Source: Flavobacterium sp. SCGC AAA160-P02
Lineage (GTDB): Bacteria; Bacteroidota; Bacteroidia; Flavobacteriales; Flavobacteriaceae
Assembly (NCBI GenBank): GCA_000383355.1
Contig: KB911169.1
Coordinates: forward strand, 23,021 to 87,020
Length of the DNA: 64,000 bases
Direction of reading: 5' to 3'
Numbering within the stretch: the first letter of the stretch is position 1; every line of letters begins with the position of its first letter. This document shows, piece after piece, positions 1 to 9,544 of this stretch. The position numbers were made by a program, and so were the translations under genes. The notes beneath the pieces were generated by a model. It ran no database searches. It was not told the origin of the DNA and worked only from the letters and a program-made list of their open reading frames with translations.

Positions 1-56
1 GGTTTTTAATTATATAATATATTTATAAATACAAGAAGTCTCAAAAAGACAAGTGT

Positions 57-1562
57 TTAAAATAGCTCTTCAGAATCTATTTCTAAAGAAGTAATAAACC
101 TAGAGGCGTTCATAATATCATGATGCATGACTCTATCATGTGATACAATAGAAACTTCTTTTCTAAATGAATTTATAAATGATTCTAAAAATGGAGAGCT
201 AGTTGCTTTTCCAAAAGACAAGCCTTGTGATGCTGTAAACAATTCAATAGCTAACACTGTTTGAATATTATCAACTACTTTTTTGCACTTGGTAGCTCCA
301 TTGGCACCCATACTCACATGGTCTTCCTGTCCGTTACTTGATTCTATAGAATCTACACTCGCTGGCGTTGCATATTGTTTGTTTTGACTTACAATACTTG
401 CAGCTGTATACTGCGGAATCATAAAACCACTATTTAACCCTGGATTAGATACCAAAAATGGAGGTAAATGTCTGTGACCAGAAACCAATTGATAGGTTCT
501 TCGTTCAGAAATATTTCCTAATTCTGCCAATGCAATTGCTAAAAAATCTAAGGCTAATGCTAAAGGCTGACCGTGAAAGTTTCCGCCAGATATAATGGTA
601 TCTTCTTCTATGAAAATATTAGGATTATCGGTTACTGAATTAATTTCTGTTAAAAAGGTTTTTGTTACAAATTTAATAGTGTCTTTAGTTGCACCGTGAA
701 CTTGCGGAATACACCTAAATGAATAAGGATCTTGTACGTGTTGTTTCTCTTGAGTAATTAGTTGACTATCTTCCAAGAAATCTCGTACTCTTTTAGCTGT
801 TTTTAATTGACCATCGTGAGGACGTACTAAATGAACTAACTCGTTAAATGGCTCTATTCTTCCATCAAAAGCTTCTAAAGAAATTGTGCCAATTAAATCT
901 GCCAAATAAGAAAGTTTATGTGCCTTTAATAGATTGTAAATTCCGTAGGCAGACATAAACTGCGTTCCGTTTAGCAGTGCCAAGCCTTCTTTAGATTGAA
1001 GGTTTATTTTCTTCCAACCAAAACGTTCTGAGATTTCTTGACCAGAAATTCGCTCTCCTTTAAATTTTACCTCGCCCAACCCAATTAATGGTAGCGCTAG
1101 ATGTGCTAATGGTGACAAATCTCCTGAAGCACCTAATGAGCCTTGCTCATAAACTACAGGAAAAATATCATTATTATAGAAATCAATTAAACGATTTACG
1201 GTTGCTAATTGTACTCCTGAATACCCATAACTTAAAGACTGTATCTTTAATAATAGCATTAATTTCACAATTTCATTTGAAACCTCATCTCCGGTTCCAC
1301 AAGCATGACTCATCACTAAATTCTCTTGTAACTTCTGTAAATTTTCTCCTTTAATTTCTACATTATACAAAGCACCAAACCCAGTATTAATTCCATAAAT
1401 GGGTTTTAAAACAGATGTCATTTTATGGTCTAAATAAGTTCTGCATTTTTTAATACGATCTTTGGCACTTTCAGAAAGTGATATTTTTTTATTATGCACT
1501 AATACATCCTGTACAATACTAAGATCTAGCGGATTAGAGTCTATTATGTGTGTTACATTCAT
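57..1562 (-). CDS. hutH: Histidine ammonia-lyase
   Basis: It deaminates L-histidine to urocanate, the first step of histidine degradation, in the cytoplasm. The Ala-Ser-Gly triad that cyclises to the MIO cofactor is at residues 145-147, inside the family motif GSLGASGDLSPLAHL. The length of 501 residues fits the family. The open frame extends 25 codons further upstream, but that extension looks like intergenic DNA and the family N-terminus matches the ATG at 1562 (MNVTHIID). No hutU, hutI or hutG lies beside it, so the rest of the pathway must be elsewhere. It is divergent from the TlpA-like gene across a 113-base gap. Confidence 0.95.
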   Translation of the reverse strand: MNVTHIIDSNPLDLSIVQDVLVHNKKISLSESAKDRIKKCRTYLDHKMTSVLKPIYGINTGFGALYNVEIKGENLQKLQENLVMSHACGTGDEVSNEIVKLMLLLKIQSLSYGYSGVQLATVNRLIDFYNNDIFPVVYEQGSLGASGDLSPLAHLALPLIGLGEVKFKGERISGQEISERFGWKKINLQSKEGLALLNGTQFMSAYGIYNLLKAHKLSYLADLIGTISLEAFDGRIEPFNELVHLVRPHDGQLKTAKRVRDFLEDSQLITQEKQHVQDPYSFRCIPQVHGATKDTIKFVTKTFLTEINSVTDNPNIFIEEDTIISGGNFHGQPLALALDFLAIALAELGNISERRTYQLVSGHRHLPPFLVSNPGLNSGFMIPQYTAASIVSQNKQYATPASVDSIESSNGQEDHVSMGANGATKCKKVVDNIQTVLAIELFTASQGLSFGKATSSPFLESFINSFRKEVSIVSHDRVMHHDIMNASRFITSLEIDSEELF

Positions 1563-1675
1563 AAAGATTGATTGTACTTGTAAAAGTCTACAAACGATGT
1601 TGATTGTGCAACAAATTTTAACAATTTTTCTATTCAAATAGTTTTTATCTTTGAAAAAGTTTAAATATTAATTGA

Positions 1676-2746
1676 ATGAGAAGAATAGGTATATTAATCA
1701 TACTAGTGACTGTGTTAAGCTCCTGTAAATCAGAACACCCTAAAGACTACTTAACATTTAGTGGAACCATAGAAAACTCCAAAGATTCTGTTATGACAAT
1801 ACTGGGTGAAGGATTTAAAAAATCTATCAAAATTGCAAAAGATGGTAGTTTTAATGACACCTTACATGTACCAGAGGCAAAGCTTCACAACATATTTTCT
1901 CCAAATAATGGCAAAGGAATTGTTTTTTTAAAGAATGGTTTTCACCTAAAGTTAACCAGTAAAGCTTCAAGTTTTTTTAAAAGTTTTAAATATATAGGAA
2001 ATGATGAAGGCGCAGACAGTAATAACTTATTTGTGAGTAGGTTTAATTTCGGTCAAACTTCGGGGAGTGTTGAAGGATTTATGATCTTAGAGAAAGAAGC
2101 GTTTTTAAATAAAGTAAATTACTTTAGAAAAGGAATGGACAGCATTTCTGATCTTTATAGCAATGCTAATAAAACAATGGTAAAAGATTCTGATGACCAA
2201 AATGAGAACTTTTTTAAAAAATTAGAAGATAATTATGATGTAATGCATGCCCAGATTTTAGCACAAAAAATTAGTGAAGAAAAATTAAAAAAAGGAAATA
2301 AAGCACCTGATTTTTCTGACTATGAAAACTATAAAGGAGGAACATCTTCCCTTTCAGACTTTAAAGGCAATTATGTATATATAGATATTTGGGCAACATG
2401 GTGCAAACCCTGTATCGCACAAATTCCTTATTTAAAAATACTGGAAGAAGAATACAAAGACAAAAATATTTCTTTTGTAAGTATTTCTACTGATGATGAT
2501 AGGCGGTCTAACGGAAGTTGGGAAAAAGCTCGTAATAAATGGACTACAATGGTGAAAGGAAAAAACTTAACCGGAATTCAATTATGGGCCGGAAAAGATG
2601 ATGCTCGTTTTTCTAGAGAATATATGATTAGAAGTATTCCTCGGTTTATCTTAATAGACCCCAAAGGAAATATTGTTGATAGCAATGCTAAAAGCCCAGC
2701 AAACCCAAAATTAAAAGAAATGCTAAATACATTACCTGGAATTTAA
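1676..2746 (+). CDS. TlpA-like thioredoxin-fold lipoprotein
   Basis: This is a predicted lipoprotein: a hydrophobic N-terminus ends in the lipobox LSSC with Cys17. Residues 25-110 resemble the DUF4369 beta-rich domain often fused to these proteins. The C-terminal half (about 208-356) is an AhpC/TSA-TlpA thioredoxin fold with the active site WCKPC (Cys243, Cys246) and a cis-Pro region (RSIPRF). It probably acts as a periplasmic disulfide reductant or respiratory-stress protein; the substrate cannot be read from the sequence. A Bacteroidetes -7 box, TATCTTTG, lies at 1646-1653 without a clear -33 element. A strong terminator follows the stop codon. Confidence 0.85.
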   Translation: MRRIGILIILVTVLSSCKSEHPKDYLTFSGTIENSKDSVMTILGEGFKKSIKIAKDGSFNDTLHVPEAKLHNIFSPNNGKGIVFLKNGFHLKLTSKASSFFKSFKYIGNDEGADSNNLFVSRFNFGQTSGSVEGFMILEKEAFLNKVNYFRKGMDSISDLYSNANKTMVKDSDDQNENFFKKLEDNYDVMHAQILAQKISEEKLKKGNKAPDFSDYENYKGGTSSLSDFKGNYVYIDIWATWCKPCIAQIPYLKILEEEYKDKNISFVSISTDDDRRSNGSWEKARNKWTTMVKGKNLTGIQLWAGKDDARFSREYMIRSIPRFILIDPKGNIVDSNAKSPANPKLKEMLNTLPGI

Positions 2747-2752
2747 AACAAA

Positions 2753-2785
2753 AAAAAGTCGAGAAAACTCTCAACTTTTTTTTTT
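2753..2785. terminator. Bidirectional Rho-independent terminator
   Basis: A 12-bp stem with one C-A mismatch (2753-2764 with 2769-2780) closes a 4-base loop. It has a T-run on the plus side and an A-run on the other, so it can serve the convergent TlpA-like gene and accA. Confidence 0.8.
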
Positions 2786-2808
2786 GTTTTCTTACACAAT
2801 ACGATAGC

Positions 2809-3762
2809 TTATTCTTTATAAACACCCATTTGAGCATACTTTTCCATTCTGGAGATCACTAGCTCTTCCTCTGATAACTCTTTTAATTCTTCAAAAGAAC
2901 TTAAAATAGTATTTTTTACTGCTTCAAAAGCACCTTCTCTATTAGAATGCGCACCTCCAACAGGTTCTTTTATAATTCCATCAATTAACTTTAGACGCTT
3001 CATGTCTTCACCAGTTAATTTTAAGGCAGCGGCTGCTTGTTCTTTATATTCCCAACTTCTCCATAAAATTGAAGAACAAGATTCTGGTGAAATAACAGTA
3101 TACCAAGTATTTTCCATCATATACACTTTATTACCTACTCCAATACCTACAGCTCCACCAGAGGCACCTTCACCAATTACAATAGTAATTATAGGTGTTT
3201 TTAATCGGGTCATTTCTAAAATATTTCTAGCAATGGCTTCTCCCTGACCTCTTTCTTCGGCTTCCAATCCTGGGTAAGCTCCTGGAGTATCCAACAAAGT
3301 AACCACTGGTATTCCAAATTTTTCAGCCATTTTCATTAAGCGTAATGCTTTTCTATATCCTTCTGGGTTTGCCATCCCAAAATTTCTGTACTGACGTGTT
3401 TTGGTATTGTATCCTTTTTGCTGACCGATAAACATAAAAGACTGGTCGCCTATTTTACCTAAACCACCAATCATTGCCTTGTCATCTTTTACATTTCTAT
3501 CTCCGTGCAATTCCATAAAGGTATCTCCACATATAGCTTTAATATAGTCTAAGGTATATGGCCTGTTTGGATGCCTAGACAGTTGAACTCTTTGCCAAGG
3601 GGTTAAATTTTTGTAGATCTCTTTTTTTGTTTTTTCTAGCTTTTTCTCAATTTTTTTACAAGTTGCTATGACATCAACATCACTATCTACTCCAATTTCA
3701 TAACATTTTCCTAACTGCTCCTTTAGCTCTTTAATAGGTAATTCGAAGTCTAAATATTCCAT
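2809..3762 (-). CDS. accA: Acetyl-CoA carboxylase carboxyltransferase subunit alpha
   Basis: This is the alpha half of the carboxyltransferase that moves CO2 from biotin carboxyl carrier protein to acetyl-CoA, giving malonyl-CoA for fatty acid synthesis. The 317 residues match the family length. Crotonase-like signature segments are present: [10 protein letters not shown] at 156-165 and GEGASGGA at 197-204. AccD is not in the window, which is usual because the subunit genes are often unlinked. The upstream region has TAAGTTTG at 3820-3827, a -7-like box; its TTG lies 22 bases upstream, slightly longer than ideal. Confidence 0.96.
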   Translation of the reverse strand: MEYLDFELPIKELKEQLGKCYEIGVDSDVDVIATCKKIEKKLEKTKKEIYKNLTPWQRVQLSRHPNRPYTLDYIKAICGDTFMELHGDRNVKDDKAMIGGLGKIGDQSFMFIGQQKGYNTKTRQYRNFGMANPEGYRKALRLMKMAEKFGIPVVTLLDTPGAYPGLEAEERGQGEAIARNILEMTRLKTPIITIVIGEGASGGAVGIGVGNKVYMMENTWYTVISPESCSSILWRSWEYKEQAAAALKLTGEDMKRLKLIDGIIKEPVGGAHSNREGAFEAVKNTILSSFEELKELSEEELVISRMEKYAQMGVYKE

Positions 3763-3858
3763 AGTTTGGTCATTAATTTTCTATAAAATCGATCTATAAA
3801 AATCGAACATTCAATGTTACAAACTTACTACAAAAATTGTGTCATTTTACAATGAATT

Positions 3859-4773
3859 TTATTTTTTTGATGGTGATAGCTTTCCTACTTTTTTTAGAAT
3901 ACTTTTCATATTTTTAAGAAGACCGTTTAACAATACCACAAACAAAACAATACCAGCACCTAGGTAAAACTCCGAATTCATTTTTTCACTTTCACCAAAA
4001 ACAATCAATGCTAAAATAATTGCATAAACAGGCTCTAAATTTACAGTAAGCATTACAGTATAGGGTGTTAAATGTTTCATTACATCTACTGAAACTATGA
4101 ATGCATAAGCGGTGCAAACGCTACTTAATAGTAAAAGATACATCCAGTCTTTACTTGGTAAGATGAAAAAATCTGCTGTAAAAGAACCTTGAAAAAATAA
4201 AAATACAGTAATAAATAAGGCCCCAAAAAACAATTGATAAAAAGAAATAAGTGAGGCATTGTGTTTTCTAACAAACAAACCGTTTAGTACAGAAAACAAC
4301 GCTGCTAAAAAAGAAGAAATTAAAGCATATACAATTCCTAAGGTATACTGAGATTCAAAACTAAAAATAATGTACAAGCCTCCTATTACCATAAGGCCTA
4401 AAATAATTTCAATGGCTTTTATTTTTCTCTTATAGAAAAATGGTTCTATAAATGATGTAAAAAAAGCACCAGTACTCATAGTTACCAAAGCCACAGAAAC
4501 ATTGGAAACTTTAATAGCTTTAAAAAATGTAATCCAGTGAAGTGCTATTAAAATACCAGATAAAAAAAACTTAAAAAGCGATTTCTTATCTAGCCTAAAT
4601 GAGTTGTTTTTAATTAAAAAATAGACTGCTATAAATAAAGAAGCCAACAACATCCTAAACCAAACTAATGGAATGGCATCTATAGATATTAATTTTCCTA
4701 AAATAGCAGTAAAACCCCAAATAAAAACAATTAGATGAAGATGTACATAATATTTTAGATTACTTTTTTGCAT
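3859..4773 (-). CDS. EamA/DMT-family transporter
   Basis: This is a polytopic inner-membrane protein with about ten hydrophobic segments arranged as two EamA repeats (roughly residues 8-136 and 147-286). The family exports amino acids, nucleotide-type metabolites or similar small molecules; the substrate is not predictable here. The start codon lies within the 3' end of lptG (14-base overlap), so it is probably the last gene of the tgt-lptG-eamA transcript. Confidence 0.85.
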   Translation of the reverse strand: MQKSNLKYYVHLHLIVFIWGFTAILGKLISIDAIPLVWFRMLLASLFIAVYFLIKNNSFRLDKKSLFKFFLSGILIALHWITFFKAIKVSNVSVALVTMSTGAFFTSFIEPFFYKRKIKAIEIILGLMVIGGLYIIFSFESQYTLGIVYALISSFLAALFSVLNGLFVRKHNASLISFYQLFFGALFITVFLFFQGSFTADFFILPSKDWMYLLLLSSVCTAYAFIVSVDVMKHLTPYTVMLTVNLEPVYAIILALIVFGESEKMNSEFYLGAGIVLFVVLLNGLLKNMKSILKKVGKLSPSKK

Positions 4774-5845
4774 TTAGATAAAGATAAAGTGCTAACAATC
4801 CGAAAACAATATTGGGTATCCATACGTATAACAATGGATTAACCCCAGCAACAGCTCCAAGAACTTCAGCCACTTTTAAGAAGAAAACATAGACAAACAT
4901 AATACTAACTCCAACTCCTAAATTAACTCCTATACCTCCTCTTTTTTTCTTGAAAGCTAAGGCTACAGCTATTATGGTTAAAATATAACTAGCTATAGGC
5001 AAACTGGTTCTTTTATGAAACTCAACTAAGTAAGCATTTAAATTTTTAACACCTCTTTTTTTAGAAATCTTTATGAATGCAGATAGTTCATCAGAGGGCA
5101 TTTCTTGAGCAAGTGCAGATTTATACAAAAAGTCTTTTGGTGTAAACGCAAAGGTGGTATCTAAGGTTATTCCTGAAGAAATACTATCTCTATCTTCGTA
5201 AATTTTTCTTAATTTATAACGTGTTAACTTAAATGTACTGTCTTTTTCTATCCATCGAATATTGTCTGAAGTTAGTTTCTGAACTAATTCAATACCCTTG
5301 TAATTCTCTATAGAAAAATAACTTCCCTGCGAAGATTTAAAACTATAACTTTTAAGATACATATAGGTACTGTCGTTTAGCTGTAAACTAAAATTCTCAA
5401 CAATATCATCTTTCCATCTTTTTTTATTGAAAAATTCTTTTTCAAATTTTTTTCTTTCTTTACTACTCTTAGGAACTACAAAATGATTCATTGCTAAAGC
5501 CATTGCTGTAACCAAAGTTGCACCAATCATATAGGGATATAAAAATCTTGTAAATGAAATTCTAGCATTGGTCATGGCTACAATTTCTGTATTGCTTGAA
5601 AGTTTTGAGGTAAATAATATTACTGCAATAAACAATGCCAAAGGCATAAATGTATTTGCATAGTAGATAATAAAATTCTTGTAATATTCATCTATAATTT
5701 GACCAACACTTAAATCGCTATGAGCTAAAAATTTGTCTACTCGTTGAGAAATATCTATTGCAACTGCAATAGGAATCAAAATAAGTAAGGTAAACAAAAA
5801 GGTTACCAAATATCTTTTTAATATGTACCAGTCTAATTTTTTCAC
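4760..5845 (-). CDS. lptG: LptF/LptG-family LPS export permease (LptG-like)
   Basis: This is a YjgP/YjgQ family permease of 361 residues. It has N-terminal membrane segments (about 12-35 and 55-120), a periplasmic beta-rich middle (about 125-260) and C-terminal membrane segments (about 270-358). In the Lpt machine it pairs with a second permease and the LptB ATPase to lift lipopolysaccharide from the inner membrane. The start is GTG, and its first base is the last base of the tgt stop (TAGTG), so the two genes are translationally coupled. The F/G assignment rests on similarity and on the tgt neighbourhood. Confidence 0.88.
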   Translation of the reverse strand: MKKLDWYILKRYLVTFLFTLLILIPIAVAIDISQRVDKFLAHSDLSVGQIIDEYYKNFIIYYANTFMPLALFIAVILFTSKLSSNTEIVAMTNARISFTRFLYPYMIGATLVTAMALAMNHFVVPKSSKERKKFEKEFFNKKRWKDDIVENFSLQLNDSTYMYLKSYSFKSSQGSYFSIENYKGIELVQKLTSDNIRWIEKDSTFKLTRYKLRKIYEDRDSISSGITLDTTFAFTPKDFLYKSALAQEMPSDELSAFIKISKKRGVKNLNAYLVEFHKRTSLPIASYILTIIAVALAFKKKRGGIGVNLGVGVSIMFVYVFFLKVAEVLGAVAGVNPLLYVWIPNIVFGLLALYLYLNAKK

Positions 5846-6975
5846 TATAATCTTTTATTCATCTGATTGACCATCTTGTCTTTCCAAACAGCAAAATCAC
5901 CTGCTATAATATGTTTTCTTGCCTCTCTAGTTAACCAAAGATAGAACCCTAAGTTGTGAATTGAAGCAATTTGTTTTCCTAATAATTCTTTTGATGCAAA
6001 CAAATGCCTTAAATAAGCTTTGCTATACAGGGTGTCTACAAAGGTAATCCCCATATCATCTATGGCTGAAAAATCATTTTCCCATTTTTTATTTTTAATA
6101 TTGATACTTCCATGAGCTGTAAATAACATTCCATTTCTAGCATTTCTAGTAGGCATCACACAATCAAACATGTCTACGCCTAAGGCTATATTTTCTAAAA
6201 TATTGATAGGTGTTCCTACCCCCATTAAATACCTTGGCTTGTCTTCGGGTAGAATTTCACAAACAATTTCTGTCATTGCATATAGCTCTTCAGCTGGTTC
6301 GCCCACAGAAAGCCCTCCAATAGCGTTTCCTTCTGCCTCAACAGAAGCAATAAATTCTGCAGATTGCTTTCTTAAATCTTTGTAAGTACTTCCTTGTACA
6401 ATTGGAAAAAATGTTTGATTGTAATCATATTTTAAAGGTGTTTTATCTAAGTGAGTCAAGCATCTTTTTAACCATCGATGTGTCATATGCATAGATCGTT
6501 TGGCATAATTATAATCGCACGGATAGGGTGTACATTCATCAAAAGCCATAATAATATCTGCTCCAATACTTCGCTGAACTTCCATCACATTTTCTGGCGT
6601 AAAAAAATGCATAGATCCGTCTATATGACTCTTAAACTTTACCCCTTCTTCATTAATTTTTCTTCTTCCTGATAATGAGTATACCTGATATCCACCACTG
6701 TCTGTTAAAATATTACGATCCCAATTCATAAACTTATGCAAGCCACCTGCCTGTTCCAAAATTTTTATTTTTGGTCTTAGGTATAAATGATAGGTATTCC
6801 CTAAAATAACATCTGGATTGATCTCTTCTTTTAATTCTGTCTGATGCACACCTTTTACAGTCCCTACAGTTCCTACAGGCATAAAAATTGGAGTTTCTAT
6901 CACACCATGATCTGTTGTAATTTTTCCGGCTCTTGCTTTACTCTTGGGGTCTTTGCTCTTTAGTTCAAATTTCAT
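5845..6975 (-). CDS. tgt: tRNA-guanine (queuine) transglycosylase
   Basis: It exchanges guanine-34 of GUN-anticodon tRNAs for the queuosine precursor preQ1. Family motifs are present: DSGGYQVYSLS, GGLSVGEP and GVDMFDCVMPTRNARNG, the last holding the nucleophilic aspartate. The usual zinc-binding CxCxxC is absent (see findings). The start is set at the ATG at 6975, because the longer frame would begin at a TTG inside a -7 box (TATCTTTG, 6982-6989). The resulting 376 residues fit the family. It heads a transcript with lptG and the EamA transporter. Confidence 0.94.
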   Translation of the reverse strand: MKFELKSKDPKSKARAGKITTDHGVIETPIFMPVGTVGTVKGVHQTELKEEINPDVILGNTYHLYLRPKIKILEQAGGLHKFMNWDRNILTDSGGYQVYSLSGRRKINEEGVKFKSHIDGSMHFFTPENVMEVQRSIGADIIMAFDECTPYPCDYNYAKRSMHMTHRWLKRCLTHLDKTPLKYDYNQTFFPIVQGSTYKDLRKQSAEFIASVEAEGNAIGGLSVGEPAEELYAMTEIVCEILPEDKPRYLMGVGTPINILENIALGVDMFDCVMPTRNARNGMLFTAHGSINIKNKKWENDFSAIDDMGITFVDTLYSKAYLRHLFASKELLGKQIASIHNLGFYLWLTREARKHIIAGDFAVWKDKMVNQMNKRL

Positions 6976-6981
6976 CGTTGG

Positions 6982-6989
6982 CAAAGATA
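6982..6989 (-). promoter_or_regulatory. -7 box immediately upstream of tgt
   Basis: TATCTTTG on the minus strand fits TAnnTTTG. No TTG sits 19-21 bases upstream. A start of transcription 4-7 bases downstream would fall at or next to the tgt ATG, giving a leaderless or nearly leaderless mRNA. Confidence 0.5.
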
Positions 6990-7023
6990 CACAAAACAGT
7001 AAATGACTGCTTGTAAAAGATTC

Positions 7024-7830
7024 TTAAGATTTTCTTTTGTTTCTATTGAAGTTACTGCGTTTTCTTCCAAACTCTTTTCTCTTATTTTGATCTTTAGAAG
7101 CTTCTGCTGTCTTAGAAGAGGCAGCTATTAATTGATTGATGGTATCTATCTCTTTTAAACTAAGTTCTCGCCAGTCTCCGTATGCCAATCCAGATAGACT
7201 AACACTCATTATTCTGGTTCGCTGCAACTTTGTAACCTCATAACTTAAATACTCGCACATTCTTCTAATCTGTCTGTTTAAACCTTGGGTAAGCACAATT
7301 TTAAATTGGTAATTGCTTATTTTCTCAACAGTACATTTTTGTGTAATTGTTTCTAAAATAGGAATTCCGTTGGCCATTTTTTTTATAAAATCATCGGTTA
7401 TTAAGCGATCTACAGTAACGTGATATTCCTTTTGATGATTGTTTCCTGCTCTTAAAATCTTATTGACAATATCGCCGTCATTGGTTAAAAAAATTAAACC
7501 TTCTGATGGTTTATCTAACCTGCCTATTGGGAATAACCTTTCTGGATAGTTTATGTATTTTATAATATTTTTACGCTCCTTAGAGTCTGTAGTACAAACA
7601 ATACCAACTGGTTTATTTAAAGCAATATACCTTGTTGTTGGTTTTGGCGCTAGTGCTTTTCCATCTATTTTAACATCATCTCCTTCTACTACTCGATTGC
7701 CAAGTTGTGTTGCTTTTCCATTAATGGTTACTCTGCCTTCTACAATTAATTTTTCTGCATCTCTTCTAGAGCAAATTCCTGTTGCACTAATAAATTTATT
7801 GAGGTTAATAGAGTCTTGATTGTTTGCCAA
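7024..7830 (-). CDS. rluF: 23S rRNA pseudouridine synthase, RluF-like
   Basis: This is a RsuA/RluB/E/F-family pseudouridine synthase. An S4 RNA-binding domain (about residues 8-55) precedes the catalytic domain with the motif GRLDKPSEGL, whose aspartate is the nucleophile. The following segment FLTNDGDIVNKILRAGN is close to RluF, which modifies U2604 of 23S rRNA in E. coli. The C-terminus is a basic, disordered tail rich in Lys, Arg and Asn (about 235-268). The start codon is TTG, four bases after the alkB-like stop, and no ATG is nearby; the S4 domain requires about this start. Confidence 0.88.
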   Translation of the reverse strand: MANNQDSINLNKFISATGICSRRDAEKLIVEGRVTINGKATQLGNRVVEGDDVKIDGKALAPKPTTRYIALNKPVGIVCTTDSKERKNIIKYINYPERLFPIGRLDKPSEGLIFLTNDGDIVNKILRAGNNHQKEYHVTVDRLITDDFIKKMANGIPILETITQKCTVEKISNYQFKIVLTQGLNRQIRRMCEYLSYEVTKLQRTRIMSVSLSGLAYGDWRELSLKEIDTINQLIAASSKTAEASKDQNKRKEFGRKRSNFNRNKRKS

Positions 7831-7834
7831 ATCT

Positions 7835-8437
7835 TTATAAAATTACAGTTCTAAAAGTAAGGTTTATTCTTGGAGAAAATACTTTTTTTGTTGGTGGAAG
7901 TCTGTGGAGCCAATTTTTTTGAGTGGTTCCTTTCATTAATAAGAGGCTTCCATTTTCTAGTAAAACATCAATCCGCTGTTTGCTTTCTTTGTGTTTAAAG
8001 GAAAACTTACGCTCGGCACCCAAGGTTACTGAAGCGATGGTGCCGTTGTCTAAAAGAGTCTTTTCTGCATCACTGTGCCATGCCATGCCTTCATCTCCTG
8101 TGTGATATAAATTTAACAAACATGAATTATAGCTAGTAGTAGAGATTTCTTCAATTTTTTGTTTGAGTTGTAATAATTCTGGCGTCCAAATATGTGCTTG
8201 TTTGGTGATTCCAGAATATTTATAACTGTAGGGTTTATCTCCAAACCAAGCTACCTTTCTTTTGGTAATATAATGTTTCCCAAAAACAATAGCCTGATCG
8301 TTTTCCCAAGGAATCTCTTCAAATAAATTTTTGTAGTGTGCCTCAGATTCTTTTCTTGAAAAAATTACTCCTTTGTAAATGGCCTCGCCATCAAAAGGAA
8401 GAATGTTTTGTATTGTATTTTGATTGAATAAATCCAC
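7835..8437 (-). CDS. AlkB-like 2-oxoglutarate/Fe(II) dioxygenase
   Basis: This is a 200-residue AlkB-family oxygenase, predicted to repair alkylated bases by oxidative demethylation. The iron ligands are visible as HSD (His121, Asp123) and His178. The 2-oxoglutarate-binding RxNLTFR motif is at 190-196 (Arg190, Arg196). It starts at GTG 8437. It is followed after four bases by rluF, so both are probably co-transcribed. Substrate (DNA or RNA) cannot be told from sequence; the short form resembles ALKBH2/3-like bacterial members more than classical E. coli AlkB. Confidence 0.88.
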   Translation of the reverse strand: MDLFNQNTIQNILPFDGEAIYKGVIFSRKESEAHYKNLFEEIPWENDQAIVFGKHYITKRKVAWFGDKPYSYKYSGITKQAHIWTPELLQLKQKIEEISTTSYNSCLLNLYHTGDEGMAWHSDAEKTLLDNGTIASVTLGAERKFSFKHKESKQRIDVLLENGSLLLMKGTTQKNWLHRLPPTKKVFSPRINLTFRTVIL

Positions 8438-8485
8438 ACAGTAAAGATAATTAGTAACTTATAATACTGATCATTGTTATAGCAA

Positions 8486-9439
8486 TTACTTAAAAAAAGA
8501 ATCTACAAACTCGTGTTTATTAAAGACTTGTAAATCATCAATTCCTTCACCAATACCAATATATTTAACTGGTATTTTAAATTGATCTGAGATACCAATA
8601 ACAACACCACCTTTAGCTGTACCATCTAGTTTAGTAACAGCCAACGAGTTTACTTCTGTAGCTAGGGTAAATTGTTTTGCTTGCTCAAAGGCATTCTGAC
8701 CGGTAGAACCGTCTAAGACTAACAATACATCATGCGGAGCATCATCTACAACTTTTTGCATAACCCGTTTAATCTTTGTTAATTCATTCATTAAATTAAC
8801 CTTATTATGCAAACGGCCTGCAGTATCTATAATTACAACATCTGCATCTTGAGATACAGCAGATGTTAAGGTGTCAAATGCCACAGAAGCAGGATCTGAC
8901 CCCATCTCTTGACGAACAAGAGGAACCCCTGTTCTATCTGCCCAAACCTGTAACTGGTCTATTGCTGCGGCTCTAAACGTATCTGCGGCTCCTAAAACAA
9001 CTTTTAATCCTTTCTTTTTAAACTGAGATGCCAACTTACCAATAGTGGTTGTTTTTCCTACGCCATTAACACCAACAACCATGAGAACATAGGGTTTTTT
9101 ATTAGTTGGAATGGTAAAATCTGTATCGTTTCCAAGATTGGTTTCAGATAACAAACCAGCAATCTCTTCTCTTAAAATACCGTTTAATTCTTCTGTTCCT
9201 AGATATTTATCTTTTGAAACCCTTGCCTCTATTCTATCAATAATTTTAAGCGTGGTAGCTACACCAACATCCGAAGAAACTAATATTTCTTCCAAATTAT
9301 CAAGAACAGCGTCATCTACTTTAGATTTTCCAGCTACAGCTTTAGATAATTTATTGAAAAAACTAGATTTAGATGTCTCTAGCCCTTTATCTAAGGTTTC
9401 TTTTTTTTCTTTGGAAAATATCTTTTTAAAAAAGCTCAT
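8486..9439 (-). CDS. ftsY: Signal recognition particle receptor FtsY
   Basis: This is the SRP receptor GTPase, which docks SRP-ribosome complexes at the membrane for co-translational insertion. It has an N-terminal helical bundle (N domain, about 25-100) and a G domain with GVNGVGKTTT at 123-132, DTFRAAA, DTAGR and TKLDGTAKGG. There is almost no acidic A domain, only about 20 mostly charged residues. The ATG at 9439 (MSFFKKIF) is preferred over a 13-codon longer frame whose N-terminus does not match the family. The SRP RNA partner is encoded at about 18.2 kb. Confidence 0.95.
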   Translation of the reverse strand: MSFFKKIFSKEKKETLDKGLETSKSSFFNKLSKAVAGKSKVDDAVLDNLEEILVSSDVGVATTLKIIDRIEARVSKDKYLGTEELNGILREEIAGLLSETNLGNDTDFTIPTNKKPYVLMVVGVNGVGKTTTIGKLASQFKKKGLKVVLGAADTFRAAAIDQLQVWADRTGVPLVRQEMGSDPASVAFDTLTSAVSQDADVVIIDTAGRLHNKVNLMNELTKIKRVMQKVVDDAPHDVLLVLDGSTGQNAFEQAKQFTLATEVNSLAVTKLDGTAKGGVVIGISDQFKIPVKYIGIGEGIDDLQVFNKHEFVDSFFK

Positions 9440-9489
9440 GTATTTTTTTCGGTATTTAAGGCTTTCAAATTTAACCAAATTTACGCCAT

Positions 9490-9519
9490 AAAAAAAACTA
9501 CTCTCTAATTAGAAAGTAG
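9490..9519 (-). terminator. Terminator after the rpmB-rpmG-DUF4295 unit
   Basis: A 9-bp stem with one mismatch (9498-9506 with 9511-9519) and loop AATT is followed on the minus strand by a run of eight T. It lies between the DUF4295 gene and ftsY, so ftsY should depend on read-through or its own promoter. Confidence 0.75.
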
Positions 9520-9544
9520 CTTGTGTATATGATGTAAAATAAAT

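Noticed and set aside
1563..1637. Upstream extension of hutH
   Set aside because: The 25 extra codons have no family match and lie in the divergent promoter gap; ATG 1562 fits other HutH proteins.
9111..9491. Plus-strand open frame of 126 codons
   Set aside because: It is antisense to ftsY, has low-complexity composition and no family resemblance; ftsY explains the region.
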